Of a stretch of 64,000 nt of DNA, positions 1 to 8,450 are shown piece by piece. The DNA lies in NCBI RefSeq assembly GCF_035609205.1, contig NZ_CP141184.1:5587001-5651000 (forward strand), given 5' to 3'. The notes below the pieces were generated by a model. That model made no database searches, was not told the DNA's origin, and saw nothing but the letters and a program-made list of their open reading frames with translations. The translations under genes were made by a program, and so were the position numbers. The DNA comes from Hymenobacter sp. GOD-10R (GTDB lineage Bacteria; Bacteroidota; Bacteroidia; Cytophagales; Hymenobacteraceae). How positions within the stretch are numbered: the first letter of the stretch is position 1; each line of letters begins with the position of its first letter.

Positions 1-700
1 CTTCTACCGTCAGACCTAGCTTCTGCATGTTCTGCATCACGTCGAGCATGGCAAACACGCCCACACGGTTAGCAATGAAGCCTTGCGTGTCTTTGGCCAG
101 CACGGTGGTCTTACCTAGGTACAAGTCGCCGTAGTGCATCAGGAAATCAACCACAGCCGGATCAGTCTCCGGCGTTGGTATAACTTCAAGCAACTTCAGG
201 TAGCGGGGCGGATTGAAGAAGTGCGTGCCGCAGAAGTTTTTCTTGAAGTCGTCGGAACGTCCTTCCGCCAGCAGGTGAATCGGAATGCCGGAAGTGTTCG
301 ACGTAATGAGGGTGCCAGGCTTGCGAACCTTCTCGACCTTCTCGTACAAGCTCTGCTTGATATCAAGGCGCTCGACCACGACCTCAATGGCCCAGTCGCA
401 GGAGGCAATATCTTTTAGGTTGTCGTCGAAGTTACCCGTTTTGATGCGGGTAGCATCTGCCTTGCGGTAGAGCGGCGAGGGGTTACTCGCCACGGCAGCC
501 TGCAAGGAGCTGTTTACGATGCGGTTGCGCACGGCGGGGGCTTCCAGCGTCAGGCCTTTGGCTTGTTCGTCGGCCGTCAGCTCGCGGGGCACAATGTCGA
601 GTAGCAGCACTTGCACGCCAATGTTGGCGAAGTGGCACGCAATGCGCGACCCCATAACGCCGGAGCCGAGCACGGCAACTTTCTTGATGGTTCGGTTCAT
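1..700 (-). CDS. 3-hydroxyacyl-CoA dehydrogenase (probable fused enoyl-CoA hydratase), N-terminal part
   Basis: Only the first 233 codons lie in the window; the gene runs off the left edge. The protein should oxidise L-3-hydroxyacyl-CoA with NAD+ in beta-oxidation. It opens with a Rossmann dinucleotide site (VAVLGSGVMGSRIA, about residues 8-21), followed by an acidic residue at the end of the second strand (LLDI) and the family segments TSNTSGIPI and FFNPPRYLKLLEVI. The ATG at 698-700 sits just before the Rossmann strand, so the start is secure. Bacteroidota relatives are usually near 800 residues with a C-terminal hydratase domain; that part is outside the window, so the fusion is inferred. 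The gene follows marR by 61 bp on the same strand and is probably cotranscribed with it. Confidence 0.88.
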   Translation of the reverse strand, partial: MNRTIKKVAVLGSGVMGSRIACHFANIGVQVLLLDIVPRELTADEQAKGLTLEAPAVRNRIVNSSLQAAVASNPSPLYRKADATRIKTGNFDDNLKDIASCDWAIEVVVERLDIKQSLYEKVEKVRKPGTLITSNTSGIPIHLLAEGRSDDFKKNFCGTHFFNPPRYLKLLEVIPTPETDPAVVDFLMHYGDLYLGKTTVLAKDTQGFIANRVGVFAMLDVMQNMQKLGLTVE

Positions 701-761
701 TCCAGAAAGGAAGTGGGTGAGAGAATGAGCGAAGAAATAATTGAGGAAACTTCTCCCTAGC

Positions 762-1238
762 CTAGGCAGAAGTTTTCTCAGGGTGAGGCTTCAGAATAAA
801 ATCGTCGAACAGCGTTTTGCCTTCAATCATGCCGCTGATCTGCCCAACTACTTTGAAGAACACGTCGAGCTGCGATTGAGAAACTTTCTCGCGGATCTTC
901 AGATTGAAGTGACGTACCGTCTGCCGCGAGATTTCCTTTTTCTTCAAGCCTTCTGGTGTCAGAAAGATGCGCACCGAGCGTTTATCTAACTGATCAGCTT
1001 GTTTGTAGATCAGGCCTTTCTCCTCCATGCTGCGCAGAATGCGCGTCAGGCTGCGTGTCTCGAGCCCAAGCAGCGGCGCAATCTTAGTAGCGGGCGTACC
1101 ATTTTCCTGATCAATATTCAGCAGCACGAAGCCAATACTGGTCGTAATGTCGTACTTGGCAGCTTGCGCATTGTACATGCGTGAAATAGCGTGCCAGGCT
1201 ACTTTGATGTTATAATCAACGGTTTCTTCCGGTTTCAT
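762..1238 (-). CDS. MarR family transcriptional regulator
   Basis: A 158-residue winged-helix repressor of MarR type. The core runs from about residue 36 to 110: a helix-turn-helix (TPATKIAPLLGLETRSLTRI), then the wing (GLIYKQADQLDKRSVRIFLT) with the DxR..R pattern typical of the family, flanked by dimerisation helices. It lies directly upstream of the 3-hydroxyacyl-CoA dehydrogenase gene and downstream of an acyl-CoA ligase gene, which suggests control of fatty-acid degradation; the effector may be an acyl-CoA, but that is inference. A perfect palindrome 36 bp before its start codon is the likely operator, implying autoregulation. The ATG at 1236-1238 is followed by MKPEETVDYN. Confidence 0.9.
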   Translation of the reverse strand: MKPEETVDYNIKVAWHAISRMYNAQAAKYDITTSIGFVLLNIDQENGTPATKIAPLLGLETRSLTRILRSMEEKGLIYKQADQLDKRSVRIFLTPEGLKKKEISRQTVRHFNLKIREKVSQSQLDVFFKVVGQISGMIEGKTLFDDFILKPHPEKTSA

Positions 1239-1273
1239 AGGAGGGGCGAAGTCCGGTAAATCTACAAAGAATA

Positions 1274-1291
1274 TAGTATGCTTGCATACTA
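1274..1291. promoter_or_regulatory. Palindromic operator, probable MarR binding site
   Basis: TAGTATGC-TT-GCATACTA: two perfect 8-bp arms around a TT centre, 36 bp upstream of the marR start codon. Size and symmetry match operators of MarR-family dimers, which often read TAG..TTGC..GCAA..CTA. The site is upstream of a TATTCTTTG sequence (minus strand, 1265-1273) that resembles the Bacteroidota -7 element with one extra spacer base, so bound repressor would cover the promoter. Assignment to this MarR protein is inference from position. Confidence 0.65.
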
Positions 1292-1298
1292 ATTTAAG

Positions 1299-1350
1299 AG
1301 AAAAAAGTTAGGGTCAACGACAGCTTTGGTCATTAGCTTGTCGTTGACCC
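1299..1350 (-). terminator. Intrinsic terminator of the acyl-CoA ligase gene
   Basis: A 12-bp perfect stem (1311-1322 pairing with 1339-1350, GGGTCAACGACA / TGTCGTTGACCC) with a 16-nt loop. Read on the minus strand it is followed by TAACTTTTTT. It lies 24 bp past the stop codon of the acyl-CoA ligase gene and separates that gene from marR. Confidence 0.75.
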
Positions 1351-1373
1351 TTGCTTATAGCAGCCTAGCTACT

Positions 1374-3152
1374 TCAGTGATGTACGCCCTGATGATACAG
1401 GCTCTCGATCAGTTCTTTGTTGTTCTCCGTGATAATTTTCCGCTTCAGCTTCATGGTAGGCGTCATTTCACCGGTTTCCACGGTCCAAAGGCGCGGCAGC
1501 AGCACAATCTTCTTGACCTGCTCCCAATGGGCGAAGTTTTGGTTGTATTTCTTCACCAAATCCTCGTAGAGCTTTACCACTTGCTCGTTTTTCACCAGCT
1601 CTTCTGCTGAACCGCTGCACTCCACGTTGTTGCGCTTGCACCAGTTACGCAGGTCATCGAACGACGGTATTACCAGCGCAGCCGGAAACTTCTGGTCGGC
1701 ACCCACCACCATCACCTGCTCCACTAGCGGCGACTCCTTCATTTTCCCTTCAATCACCTGGGGTGCGATATACTTGCCACCCGAAGTTTTGAACATCTCC
1801 TTCTTGCGGTCGGTGATTTTCAGGAAACGACCATTCACGAATTCGCCGATGTCGCCGGTGTGAAACCAGCCATCGGCGTCGATGGTCTCTTTGGTGAGGT
1901 CGGGGCGGTTGTAGTAGCCTTTCATCACCGATGCTGATCGGGTCAAAATCTCGCCGTCGGGCGCAAGCTTAACCTCTACGTTGTCAATCAGCGGTCCAAC
2001 GGTGCCAATCATGTTGTTTTCAGGTTCGTAGCCGCCCACAGCAATAACGGGCGAGGTCTCGGTCAGACCGTAGCCTTCCATCACCCGAATGCCCGCCGCC
2101 CAGAACACCCGCGCCAAACGCGGCTGTAAGGCTCCGCCGCCCGACACAATACAGCGCAACTCTCCGCCCAGCGCCTCGCGCCACTTATTGAAGATGAGCT
2201 TATTGGCCAACGTCAGCTGGGTATTGTAGAGGAAGCCTTGGCTTTGCTGCGTGTCGTACTTCAGACCTAGGTTCAAGGCCCAGAAAAACAAGCTTTTCTT
2301 TGCGCCTTCCAACTCGTGGCCTTTCGCCACGATCTTGTCGTACACTTTCTCCAACAAACGCGGCACGGTCGTGAAGATCTGGGGCTTTACCTCACGCAGA
2401 TTTTCGGCAATGCTCTCCATGCTCTCGGCGTAGTAGATGCTCACACCATTGATCATGTAGATGTAGGTCACCATACGCTCAAAAATGTGGCAGAGCGGCA
2501 GGAAACTTAGGGCTTTATCTGCTTTAGTAACGGGCACATAGGGTTGCGCGCTACGGCAGTTGCTCAGGATATTGTTGTGTGTGAGCATCACGCCTTTCGG
2601 GCTGCCGGTGGTACCGCTCGTGTAAATGAGCGTGAGCAGATCATCAGGCTGCACAGCGGCCTTCAGCGGCTCCAGCAGCTGTGCGTCACTTTGCTTACCT
2701 AGGTTCAGCAACTCGTCAAAATGACGCGCGTTTGGCAACTTATCGAAGGAGAAGATGTGCTCGACCTCCGGCAGTTCGGCAGTAGCTTCCTGCACTTTGT
2801 CGTAGAGCTTGTGGTCGGCCACAAACACCACTTTCACGCCGGCATCACGGAAGATGTACTTATAGTCTTCCACAGTGATGCTCGGGTACATGGGCACGCT
2901 CACGGCTCCGATTTGCGCAATACCAAAATCGGCCAGCATCCACTCGGGGCGGTTCATTGAGATGATAGCCACTTTATCATCTTTTTGTACCCCTAGCTTC
3001 AGCAGGCCCAGGCTTACCTGATTCGCCAAATCCTGAACCTGTTGGGTACTCGTTTTTTGCCAACTGCCGTCTATTTTGGCGGTAAGGCAATCAGGTTTAG
3101 GAAAATTCGTGAGCTGATTGGGTAGGATATCAAATGTGCGGCGCACTTCCAT
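1374..3152 (-). CDS. Long-chain acyl-CoA synthetase (AMP-forming fatty acid ligase)
   Basis: A 592-residue ANL-superfamily enzyme that activates long-chain fatty acids to acyl-AMP and then acyl-CoA. Core motifs are present: the P-loop-like LIYTSGTTGSPKG (residues 175-187), YGLTETSPVI in the adenylate site, HTGDIGEF with the conserved aspartate, and LKITDRKKEMFKTSGGKYI near the hinge. Residue MTPTMKLKRK at the C-terminus carries the catalytic lysine region. Length matches FadD-type ligases of Bacteroidota (about 590-600). It stands alone on its transcript, ending at a clear terminator, next to marR and a beta-oxidation dehydrogenase, so it likely supplies that pathway and membrane lipid recycling. 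Confidence 0.93.
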   Translation of the reverse strand: MEVRRTFDILPNQLTNFPKPDCLTAKIDGSWQKTSTQQVQDLANQVSLGLLKLGVQKDDKVAIISMNRPEWMLADFGIAQIGAVSVPMYPSITVEDYKYIFRDAGVKVVFVADHKLYDKVQEATAELPEVEHIFSFDKLPNARHFDELLNLGKQSDAQLLEPLKAAVQPDDLLTLIYTSGTTGSPKGVMLTHNNILSNCRSAQPYVPVTKADKALSFLPLCHIFERMVTYIYMINGVSIYYAESMESIAENLREVKPQIFTTVPRLLEKVYDKIVAKGHELEGAKKSLFFWALNLGLKYDTQQSQGFLYNTQLTLANKLIFNKWREALGGELRCIVSGGGALQPRLARVFWAAGIRVMEGYGLTETSPVIAVGGYEPENNMIGTVGPLIDNVEVKLAPDGEILTRSASVMKGYYNRPDLTKETIDADGWFHTGDIGEFVNGRFLKITDRKKEMFKTSGGKYIAPQVIEGKMKESPLVEQVMVVGADQKFPAALVIPSFDDLRNWCKRNNVECSGSAEELVKNEQVVKLYEDLVKKYNQNFAHWEQVKKIVLLPRLWTVETGEMTPTMKLKRKIITENNKELIESLYHQGVHH

Positions 3153-3275
3153 ACAAAAGGCACAAGGGTGGGAATTACAGTTTAAAGTAATAGTTTTTTA
3201 CTGGAAAAACGCGTTTCGTTCTTGCTTAGGCTGCGGAAGAGTACCAAAGCCGCTGAAGCGCTACGGGGTTTTGTG

Positions 3276-3283
3276 TAGTTTTG
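3276..3283 (+). promoter_or_regulatory. Candidate -7 promoter element (TAnnTTTG) of the arginase-family gene
   Basis: TAGTTTTG fits the Bacteroidota sigma-ABfr -7 consensus TAnnTTTG. It would place transcription start near 3288, about 18 nt before the ATG at 3306. I see no convincing -33 TTTG at the right distance, so this rests on the -7 box only. Confidence 0.4.
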
Positions 3284-3305
3284 CTTAGTTGTTTTTTTGC
3301 GTTCA

Positions 3306-4454
3306 ATGAACCTGGCCCTTTTCTTTGACCCGCTTCGCGAGGAACTTATCGCTTCTGGTTCTACTCTCTCCACGCTGGCCATCTGTGCCTCGCCATTCGT
3401 AGATAATTTTCCGGACTGGCGCAATGCAGACCTAGCTATCATCGGCTTGGACGAATGGCGCGGTAGTGCTCTCGGCGCTCCTGCCGTGCACGGTGCCGAC
3501 GAAGTGCGTAGCCGCTTCTACCAATTACAGAAAGGTACCAGCTCCGTGCGCTTGGTTGACCTCGGCAACTTGCGCCCCGGCCTCACCCTGGAAGACACGT
3601 ACCTGCGGCTGCGCGAGATTGTGGCAATGCTACTGGAGCACAACACGCTGCCGCTGTTGGTGGGCGGTAGCCCCGACCTAGACTACGGGCAGTTTCTAGC
3701 CTACGAAACGCAGGACCGTCCGATCAGCTTTGCCGCCATCGATTCGCGGGTCGATATGGCCGAGCATGCCTCCGCGCCTCAGGAGGAAGCGCATTTGCGG
3801 CGCATCCTTATGTACGAGCCTAACTTCTTGTTCAACTTCGTGCAGCTTGCCTATCAGCAGTATCTGGTGGCGCCCGATGTCTTGGTGGCCCTAGAAAAGC
3901 TGCATTTTGAGAAGCTGCGGCTAGGAGAAATCCACGCGGACGTGTGCCAAGCGGAGTTGCTATTGCGTCAAGCCGACCTTGTGAGTTTTGATGTGGCGGC
4001 GCTACGCTGGATTAGCGCGCCAGCATATCAACCGGCCAACCCATTTGGCCTCACGGGCGAAGAAGCCGCGCAGCTTGCTTGGTACGCCGGCCACAGCGAC
4101 CATCTCAGCAGCTTTGGCCTCTACGGCTACCGCCCCGACCACGACGAGCAAGGCCTAGCTGCCATGACGCTAGCAACCATGCTCTGGTACTTCATTGAAG
4201 GCTTCTACCATCGCAGCAAGGACAAAGATTTCCAAAGTGCCAACTTCACACGCTACTTGGTCAGTCTCTCCGACACTCCTGAAACGGTAGTGTTCTACAA
4301 AGCCAACTACGGCGAGAAGTGGTGGGTGGAAGTAGAAAGTATGGCCAACAGCACTCTCAAGCGGCTTGTGCCCTGCACGTATGAAGAGTACCAGGAGGCA
4401 GTTCATGGTATCTTGCCCAACCGTTGGTATCTCACGCAAGCCTTGCTGGGCTAG
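3306..4454 (+). CDS. Arginase-fold (ureohydrolase / formimidoylglutamase-like) protein with degenerate metal site
   Basis: A 382-residue protein of the ureohydrolase fold, usually annotated as formimidoylglutamase in Bacteroidota. The three ligand-bearing loops are recognisable but altered: GGSPDLD (120-126) where arginases have GGxH; AIDSRVD (144-150) where they have DAHxD; SFDVAAL (227-233) where they have SxDxDxxDP. Three of six manganese ligands are therefore lost (first His to Ser/Pro, second His to Arg, second Asp to Ala). About 80 extra C-terminal residues extend past the usual 300. An ATG at 3306 is preferred over an in-frame TTG at 3297, as it follows the -7 element at a better distance. 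Hydrolase activity is doubtful; the true role is unknown. Confidence 0.75.
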   Translation: MNLALFFDPLREELIASGSTLSTLAICASPFVDNFPDWRNADLAIIGLDEWRGSALGAPAVHGADEVRSRFYQLQKGTSSVRLVDLGNLRPGLTLEDTYLRLREIVAMLLEHNTLPLLVGGSPDLDYGQFLAYETQDRPISFAAIDSRVDMAEHASAPQEEAHLRRILMYEPNFLFNFVQLAYQQYLVAPDVLVALEKLHFEKLRLGEIHADVCQAELLLRQADLVSFDVAALRWISAPAYQPANPFGLTGEEAAQLAWYAGHSDHLSSFGLYGYRPDHDEQGLAAMTLATMLWYFIEGFYHRSKDKDFQSANFTRYLVSLSDTPETVVFYKANYGEKWWVEVESMANSTLKRLVPCTYEEYQEAVHGILPNRWYLTQALLG

Positions 4455-4571
4455 CAATTTGTCATTGATCGGTTGTCAATACTTGTCTACACCCCAGCGT
4501 TGAAAAGTGCATTTGCCAGCAGTTGCTTCCTCATAGTTGGTGCCTGTTAATTGACAACTATTAATTCATCA

Positions 4572-4835
4572 ATGATACCTGACCTACCGGAATACACGCG
4601 GACGCAGCTTTCCTTGCGCAATGGGCAGGACCGCGACGAAATCTGGGTAGCGTACCTAGGTCTGATTTATGACGTGAGCCGTTCCCGCTTATGGCGCCGT
4701 GGCAATCATTATGAACATTGGGCGGGGCAAGATCTTACGAAGGAATTGCAGCAAGATGCCCCGCATACCGAGCATGTATTTGATAATTTTCCAGTTATTG
4801 GTCGGCTGAAAGACGCTGTGCCATCTGGTAGCTAA
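4572..4835 (+). CDS. Small cytochrome b5-like heme-binding domain protein
   Basis: An 87-residue soluble protein consisting of one cytochrome b5-like heme/steroid-binding domain. The family pattern is visible: YDVSRSRLWRRGNHYEHWAG (about 29-48), then DLTKELQQDAPHTEHVF and FPVIGRL. Histidines in NHYEH and APH are the probable axial heme ligands; the classical eukaryotic HPGG is not present, as usual for this prokaryotic group. Partner and function are unknown. I chose ATG 4572 over an in-frame TTG at 4551. It lies 117 bp after the arginase-family gene on the same strand and 49 bp before murQ. Confidence 0.7.
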   Translation: MIPDLPEYTRTQLSLRNGQDRDEIWVAYLGLIYDVSRSRLWRRGNHYEHWAGQDLTKELQQDAPHTEHVFDNFPVIGRLKDAVPSGS

Positions 4836-4884
4836 GGCACACCTGCTTATCGCTTACTATTCCTCATCATCCACTGCACCATCC

Positions 4885-5691
4885 GTGAGCACTACCGAAA
4901 GCCCTTCTCTCTTCAACAATCTCGAAACGCTTTCCACGCACGAGCTGCTCACGGGCATCAACAGCATGGATCAGACGGTGCCAGCTGCCGTAGCCAAGGC
5001 ACTGCCCCAAATAGAGGCCTTGGTAGAAGCCACCGTAGCTAGGCTCCGCGAGGGCGGACGGCTATTTTACATTGGCGCAGGTACAAGCGGAAGACTAGGT
5101 ATTCTGGATGCGTCGGAGTGCCCGCCTACATTTGGCGTGCCGCAGGGGCTGGTCATTGGCATCATTGCGGGCGGCGACACAGCTATTCGCAAAGCCGTAG
5201 AAAACGCTGAAGACGACACCGAGCAAGCCTGGCGCGATTTGCAAGCCTACAACATCAACGAGAAAGACATGCTCGTCGGCATTGCCGCATCTGGGCGCAC
5301 GCCGTACGTCATTGGTGGTTTGCAACAAGCTAGGCAGCAAGGTATTGCAACGGGCTGCATCGTGTGCAACGCCGACTCGGCCGTAGCCGCCGCCGCCGAG
5401 TTTCCGGTGGAAGTCGTAACAGGCCCGGAATTCCTGACGGGTAGCACGCGCATGAAAGCTGGCACCGCGCAAAAGCTTGCACTCAACATGCTTACCACTG
5501 CCACCATGATTCGGCTAGGTCGAGTGAAGGGCAACAAGATGGTGGATATGCAGCTCTCCAACCACAAGCTCGTCGACCGTGGCGAACGGATGCTGATGGA
5601 CGAGCTAGGTATTGAACAACCCGAGGCTGCCACTTTGCTGAAGCAGCACGGCTCGGTACGGGCAGCGCTGGAGGCAAATAAGAATCCGTAG
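4885..5691 (+). CDS. murQ: N-acetylmuramic acid 6-phosphate etherase
   Basis: MurQ cleaves the D-lactyl ether of N-acetylmuramic acid 6-phosphate to give N-acetylglucosamine 6-phosphate and lactate during peptidoglycan recycling in the cytoplasm. The 268-residue length is slightly short of the 295-300 of E. coli but typical of Bacteroidota. The SIS-domain sugar-phosphate site (YIGAGTSGRLG, 62-72) and the signature LDASECPPTFG (74-84) with the catalytic-region Glu78 are present, as are GIAASGRTPYV and TGSTRMKAGTA. The start is GTG at 4885; no in-frame ATG gives the conserved N-terminus. Confidence 0.95.
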   Translation: MSTTESPSLFNNLETLSTHELLTGINSMDQTVPAAVAKALPQIEALVEATVARLREGGRLFYIGAGTSGRLGILDASECPPTFGVPQGLVIGIIAGGDTAIRKAVENAEDDTEQAWRDLQAYNINEKDMLVGIAASGRTPYVIGGLQQARQQGIATGCIVCNADSAVAAAAEFPVEVVTGPEFLTGSTRMKAGTAQKLALNMLTTATMIRLGRVKGNKMVDMQLSNHKLVDRGERMLMDELGIEQPEAATLLKQHGSVRAALEANKNP

Positions 5692-5782
5692 AAAGGCTTA
5701 ACCGATCAACTAAATTTCTTCAGCTAGGTGGAACAGAACGCAGCACAGTGCGTTTTTATCAGTACAACTAACAGCTTCCCCT

Positions 5783-6349
5783 GTGCATACCATCGAGCCG
5801 CACTACAACTGGATTGAGCAGTATTCTGCATCAGAAGATCCTCGCTCGCCCCTTTTCGAAGCCGAGAACAGCCTCGACACATTTACCAATACGATTTACG
5901 GCTACTACATTCACCCGCAGTGGGATAGTCTGGAGTCGGACACGCTGTTCCTGAAAATCTTATTCGTCGACTACGACCTAGGTCTTGGCGTCATCGAGTT
6001 TATCGGCGAGTGGAACGATGCCATTGAGAATGACATCATGCAGCTCAAGCGTAACATCATCGACTTGATGACGCACGAGGGTATTCGGAAGTTTATCCTC
6101 ATCGGCGAGAACGTGTTCAACTTCCACGGCTCCGACGACAGCTACTACGAAGAGTGGTTTGAAGACGTGGAAGACGGCTGGATCGCGGGTATCAACTTTC
6201 AAGAGCACGTCATCCGTGAGATGCATCAGTACAACATCGATAACTACGTCAACTTCGGTGGGAAACTTGATGAGTTGCCCTGGCGCACCTATGCGCCACG
6301 TAAGCTGTTCGACGTAGTAGACGGTCTAATTCAGCGGCGGCTAGGCTAG
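5783..6349 (+). CDS. Conserved acidic protein of unknown function
   Basis: A 188-residue protein with no domain I can name. It is rich in Asp, Glu, Tyr and Trp, lacks a signal peptide or membrane helix, and has a run of long hydrophobic strands (TLFLKILFVDYDLGLGVIEF, IRKFILIGENVF) compatible with an alpha/beta fold. The codon use and the absence of overlaps mark it as a real gene. The start is a GTG at 5783 (GTG CAT ACC ATC). It follows murQ by 91 bp and ends just before a strong bidirectional terminator. I recall similar proteins as hypotheticals in Hymenobacter and relatives, without known function. Confidence 0.65.
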   Translation: MHTIEPHYNWIEQYSASEDPRSPLFEAENSLDTFTNTIYGYYIHPQWDSLESDTLFLKILFVDYDLGLGVIEFIGEWNDAIENDIMQLKRNIIDLMTHEGIRKFILIGENVFNFHGSDDSYYEEWFEDVEDGWIAGINFQEHVIREMHQYNIDNYVNFGGKLDELPWRTYAPRKLFDVVDGLIQRRLG

Positions 6350-6411
6350 CTGTTCCTCTTGAAGGCAGAAGACCCGTGTCGTGCTTTGCAGGCCTCATCA
6401 CGATACCAAAT

Positions 6412-6466
6412 TAAGCACAACAAAAAGGGCTTCTCCTGATCGGAGAAGCCCTTTTTGTTGTGCTTA
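6412..6466. terminator. Bidirectional terminator, 25-bp perfect palindrome
   Basis: Arms 6412-6436 and 6442-6466 are exact reverse complements with a 5-nt loop (TGATC). The GC core GGGCTTCTCC is flanked by A5/T5 so that either strand reads hairpin plus U-tract. Symmetry continues a further 10 bases outside the A/T tract, more than termination requires. It sits between two convergent genes. Confidence 0.9.
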
Positions 6467-6478
6467 GCGCGACTACGA

Positions 6479-6700
6479 CTACTTAGCGTCGGTCGAGTCA
6501 GCAGCGTCTTCCATTTTGTCGGCAGTAGCATCAGCTGAGTCACGTACGGCGTCAGCTTTCTCTTCCATAGCGTCAGCTTTAGCTTCGCCAGCAGCTTCTA
6601 CGTTGTCAGCAGCTTGCTCAGTAGTATCTTCTTTTTTGCTGTCGCAAGAAGTGAACGAGAACGAAGCAGCAGCCAGAGCAAGGAACAATACCTTTTTCAT
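6479..6700 (-). CDS. Small alanine/glutamate-rich lipoprotein
   Basis: A 73-residue predicted lipoprotein. The N-terminus MKKVLFLALAAASFSFTSC is a type II signal sequence with lipobox FTSC, so the mature protein would begin at Cys19. The rest is a charged, Ala-rich helix with repeating KADA/EKADAV/DSADATADKMEDAADS segments, resembling LEA-like or Lpp-like helices. The start at 6700 is chosen because it is the Met that opens the signal peptide; a longer in-frame reading to 6751 would spoil it. No further function can be assigned. It is monocistronic, followed by the long terminator at 6412-6466. Confidence 0.75.
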   Translation of the reverse strand: MKKVLFLALAAASFSFTSCDSKKEDTTEQAADNVEAAGEAKADAMEEKADAVRDSADATADKMEDAADSTDAK

Positions 6701-6846
6701 GTTGTAGGTTTTTTGAGAGGGTTGAGTTTCTGATTTCGTGATTTCAGCCACAAGCCTAAGACTAGCAAATGGCGAAATCTGTGGCTTTATACACTCAACT
6801 GTAGAAGGTAACCCTGGCCCTCAGAAAAAATTTTGATTTTTTCTTC

Positions 6847-6913
6847 AATACACAAAAAGGACGGGCTCTTACCCTAGGTTTCCCTTTGGCAGCGCTCGTC
6901 CTTTTTGTGTATT
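6847..6913 (-). terminator. Terminator of der
   Basis: A 17-bp perfect stem (AATACACAAAAAGGACG at 6847-6863 with its complement at 6897-6913) around a 33-nt loop that may fold further. On the minus strand it begins 20 bp past the der stop codon and is followed by an A/T-rich stretch. As in other terminators here, pairing extends beyond the T-tract. Confidence 0.7.
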
Positions 6914-6932
6914 AGAAGCTTACGACCAAGCT

Positions 6933-8255
6933 TTATTTCTTGCGGAACACGATACCAATTGGTACGCCCGTGAAGTCAAAGTTTTCGCGCAATCGGTTCT
7001 CCAAGTAGCGGGTGTAGCTTTCCTTCACGTACTGCGGCAAGTTGCAGAAGAAAGCAAAAACCGGATTGTGCGTCGGCAGCTGCGTAGCGTATTTGATGCG
7101 CACCAATTTGCCTTTGGTAGCAGGCGGCGGATACTTCTCGATTTCTTGGAGCATCACCTCGTTTAGTTGCGAGGTAGGCACCTTTTTCATCTTGTTGTTA
7201 TACACCTCGATGGCCGTTTCAATGGCCTTGTGCACACGCTGCTTGTTCAGCACGGAGATGAACACGATAGGCGGATAGCTAATTGGCGCAATCTTCTCCA
7301 GAATTTTCTCCTCGAACTCCTTAGCCGTATTGGTTTGCTTGTCCTCGATGAGGTCCCACTTGTTCACCAAGATTACGATGCCCTTGCGGTTCTTGTCGGC
7401 TAGGGTGATGATGTTCACGTCCTGTGCTTCAATGCCACGGGTAGCGTCGAGCATCACCACGCACACATCCGACTCTTCCATAGCTCGGATGGCTCGTAGC
7501 ACGGAGTAGAATTCAATGTCTTCGTTGACTTTGCTCTTGCGGCGCAAACCAGCCGTATCGACCAAGATGAACTCGTTGCCGAACGCGTTGTAGCGCGCCT
7601 GGATCGAGTCGCGGGTAGTGCCGGCAATGTCCGTCACGATACTACGGTCGGTACCAAGCAGCAGGTTCACAAAGCTCGACTTACCCGCGTTTGGGCGGCC
7701 AACGACGGCAATCTTAGGAATACCGGCGTCGGGCTCTTCTACACCTTCTTCTTCGAAGTGGCTTACCACGGCATCAAGCAAGTCGCCGGTACCGGAGCCG
7801 CTCTGGCTGCTGATGGTGAAGATGTCGCCTTCCCCTAGACCTAGGGCATAGAATTCGCCAGCGGAGTGAGCACGGGCGTTTGTGTCAGCCTTGTTGGCAA
7901 CCAAATAAATAGGCTTCTGCCCTTCGTAACGGCGCAGTACGTTGGCAAACTCCTCGTCGAGCGGGTGCAAGCCAGCGTCCACGTCTACCATGAACAGAAC
8001 CACGTCGGCTTCTTCAATAGCTAGCTTTACCTGCTTGTTGATTTCGCCCTCAAAAATATCTTCGGAGTTGTGCACGTACCCGCCCGTATCAATCACGGTG
8101 TAGTACTTGCCAATCCACTCGCCGTAGCCATAGTGCCGGTCGCGGGTCACACCGCTCTGGTTATCCATGATGGCCTTGCGCTGGCCTACCAGACGGTTAA
8201 AAAGGGTGGATTTGCCCACGTTGGGGCGCCCCACAATTGCAATGGTATTATGCAT
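6933..8255 (-). CDS. der: Ribosome assembly GTPase Der (EngA)
   Basis: A 440-residue double GTPase needed for 50S subunit maturation. The first G domain has GRPNVGKS (9-16), DTGGY and NKAD; the second has [22 protein letters not shown] and NKWD; a C-terminal KH-like domain ends in [11 protein letters not shown]. The start at 8255 (MHNTIAIVG) is preferred because a longer in-frame reading begins with TTG and adds residues not found in the family. It is transcribed in the same direction as era, separated by 195 bp holding an inverted repeat element. Confidence 0.96.
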   Translation of the reverse strand: MHNTIAIVGRPNVGKSTLFNRLVGQRKAIMDNQSGVTRDRHYGYGEWIGKYYTVIDTGGYVHNSEDIFEGEINKQVKLAIEEADVVLFMVDVDAGLHPLDEEFANVLRRYEGQKPIYLVANKADTNARAHSAGEFYALGLGEGDIFTISSQSGSGTGDLLDAVVSHFEEEGVEEPDAGIPKIAVVGRPNAGKSSFVNLLLGTDRSIVTDIAGTTRDSIQARYNAFGNEFILVDTAGLRRKSKVNEDIEFYSVLRAIRAMEESDVCVVMLDATRGIEAQDVNIITLADKNRKGIVILVNKWDLIEDKQTNTAKEFEEKILEKIAPISYPPIVFISVLNKQRVHKAIETAIEVYNNKMKKVPTSQLNEVMLQEIEKYPPPATKGKLVRIKYATQLPTHNPVFAFFCNLPQYVKESYTRYLENRLRENFDFTGVPIGIVFRKK

Positions 8256-8340
8256 GATGTCGACTCCAGCCGCCGGCCCGACCAAGTTCGGCAGTGCCCG
8301 GAGTAGTTAAGTGAAAGTGAGGTCGGAAAAATTATCTGAG

Positions 8341-8439
8341 CGTCATGCTGAGCTTGTCGAAGCATCTCTACTGCAACAGTAAACCTGACGATTGGAGTTA
8401 CTTTGGCGGTAGAGATGCTTCGACAAGCTCAGCATGACG
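8341..8439. repeat. Intergenic inverted repeat, 31-bp perfect arms (repeat family 1)
   Basis: Arms 8341-8371 (CGTCATGCTGAGCTTGTCGA...) and 8409-8439 are exact reverse complements around a 37-nt spacer. It lies between the era stop and the der start. The word CATGCTGAGCTTGTCGAAGC is one I recall as widely repeated between genes in Hymenobacter; copy number cannot be seen here. It may also act as the era terminator, since on the minus strand the hairpin is followed by ATAATTTTTCC. Confidence 0.8.
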
Positions 8440-8450
8440 TTCGCTTTTTA

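Noticed and set aside
4472..4558. GTTGTCAAT ... ATTGACAAC inverted 9-mers between the arginase-family and cytochrome b5-like genes
   Set aside because: Arms are short, the spacer is about 70 nt, and there is no T-tract; chance or a weak repeat remnant is as likely.
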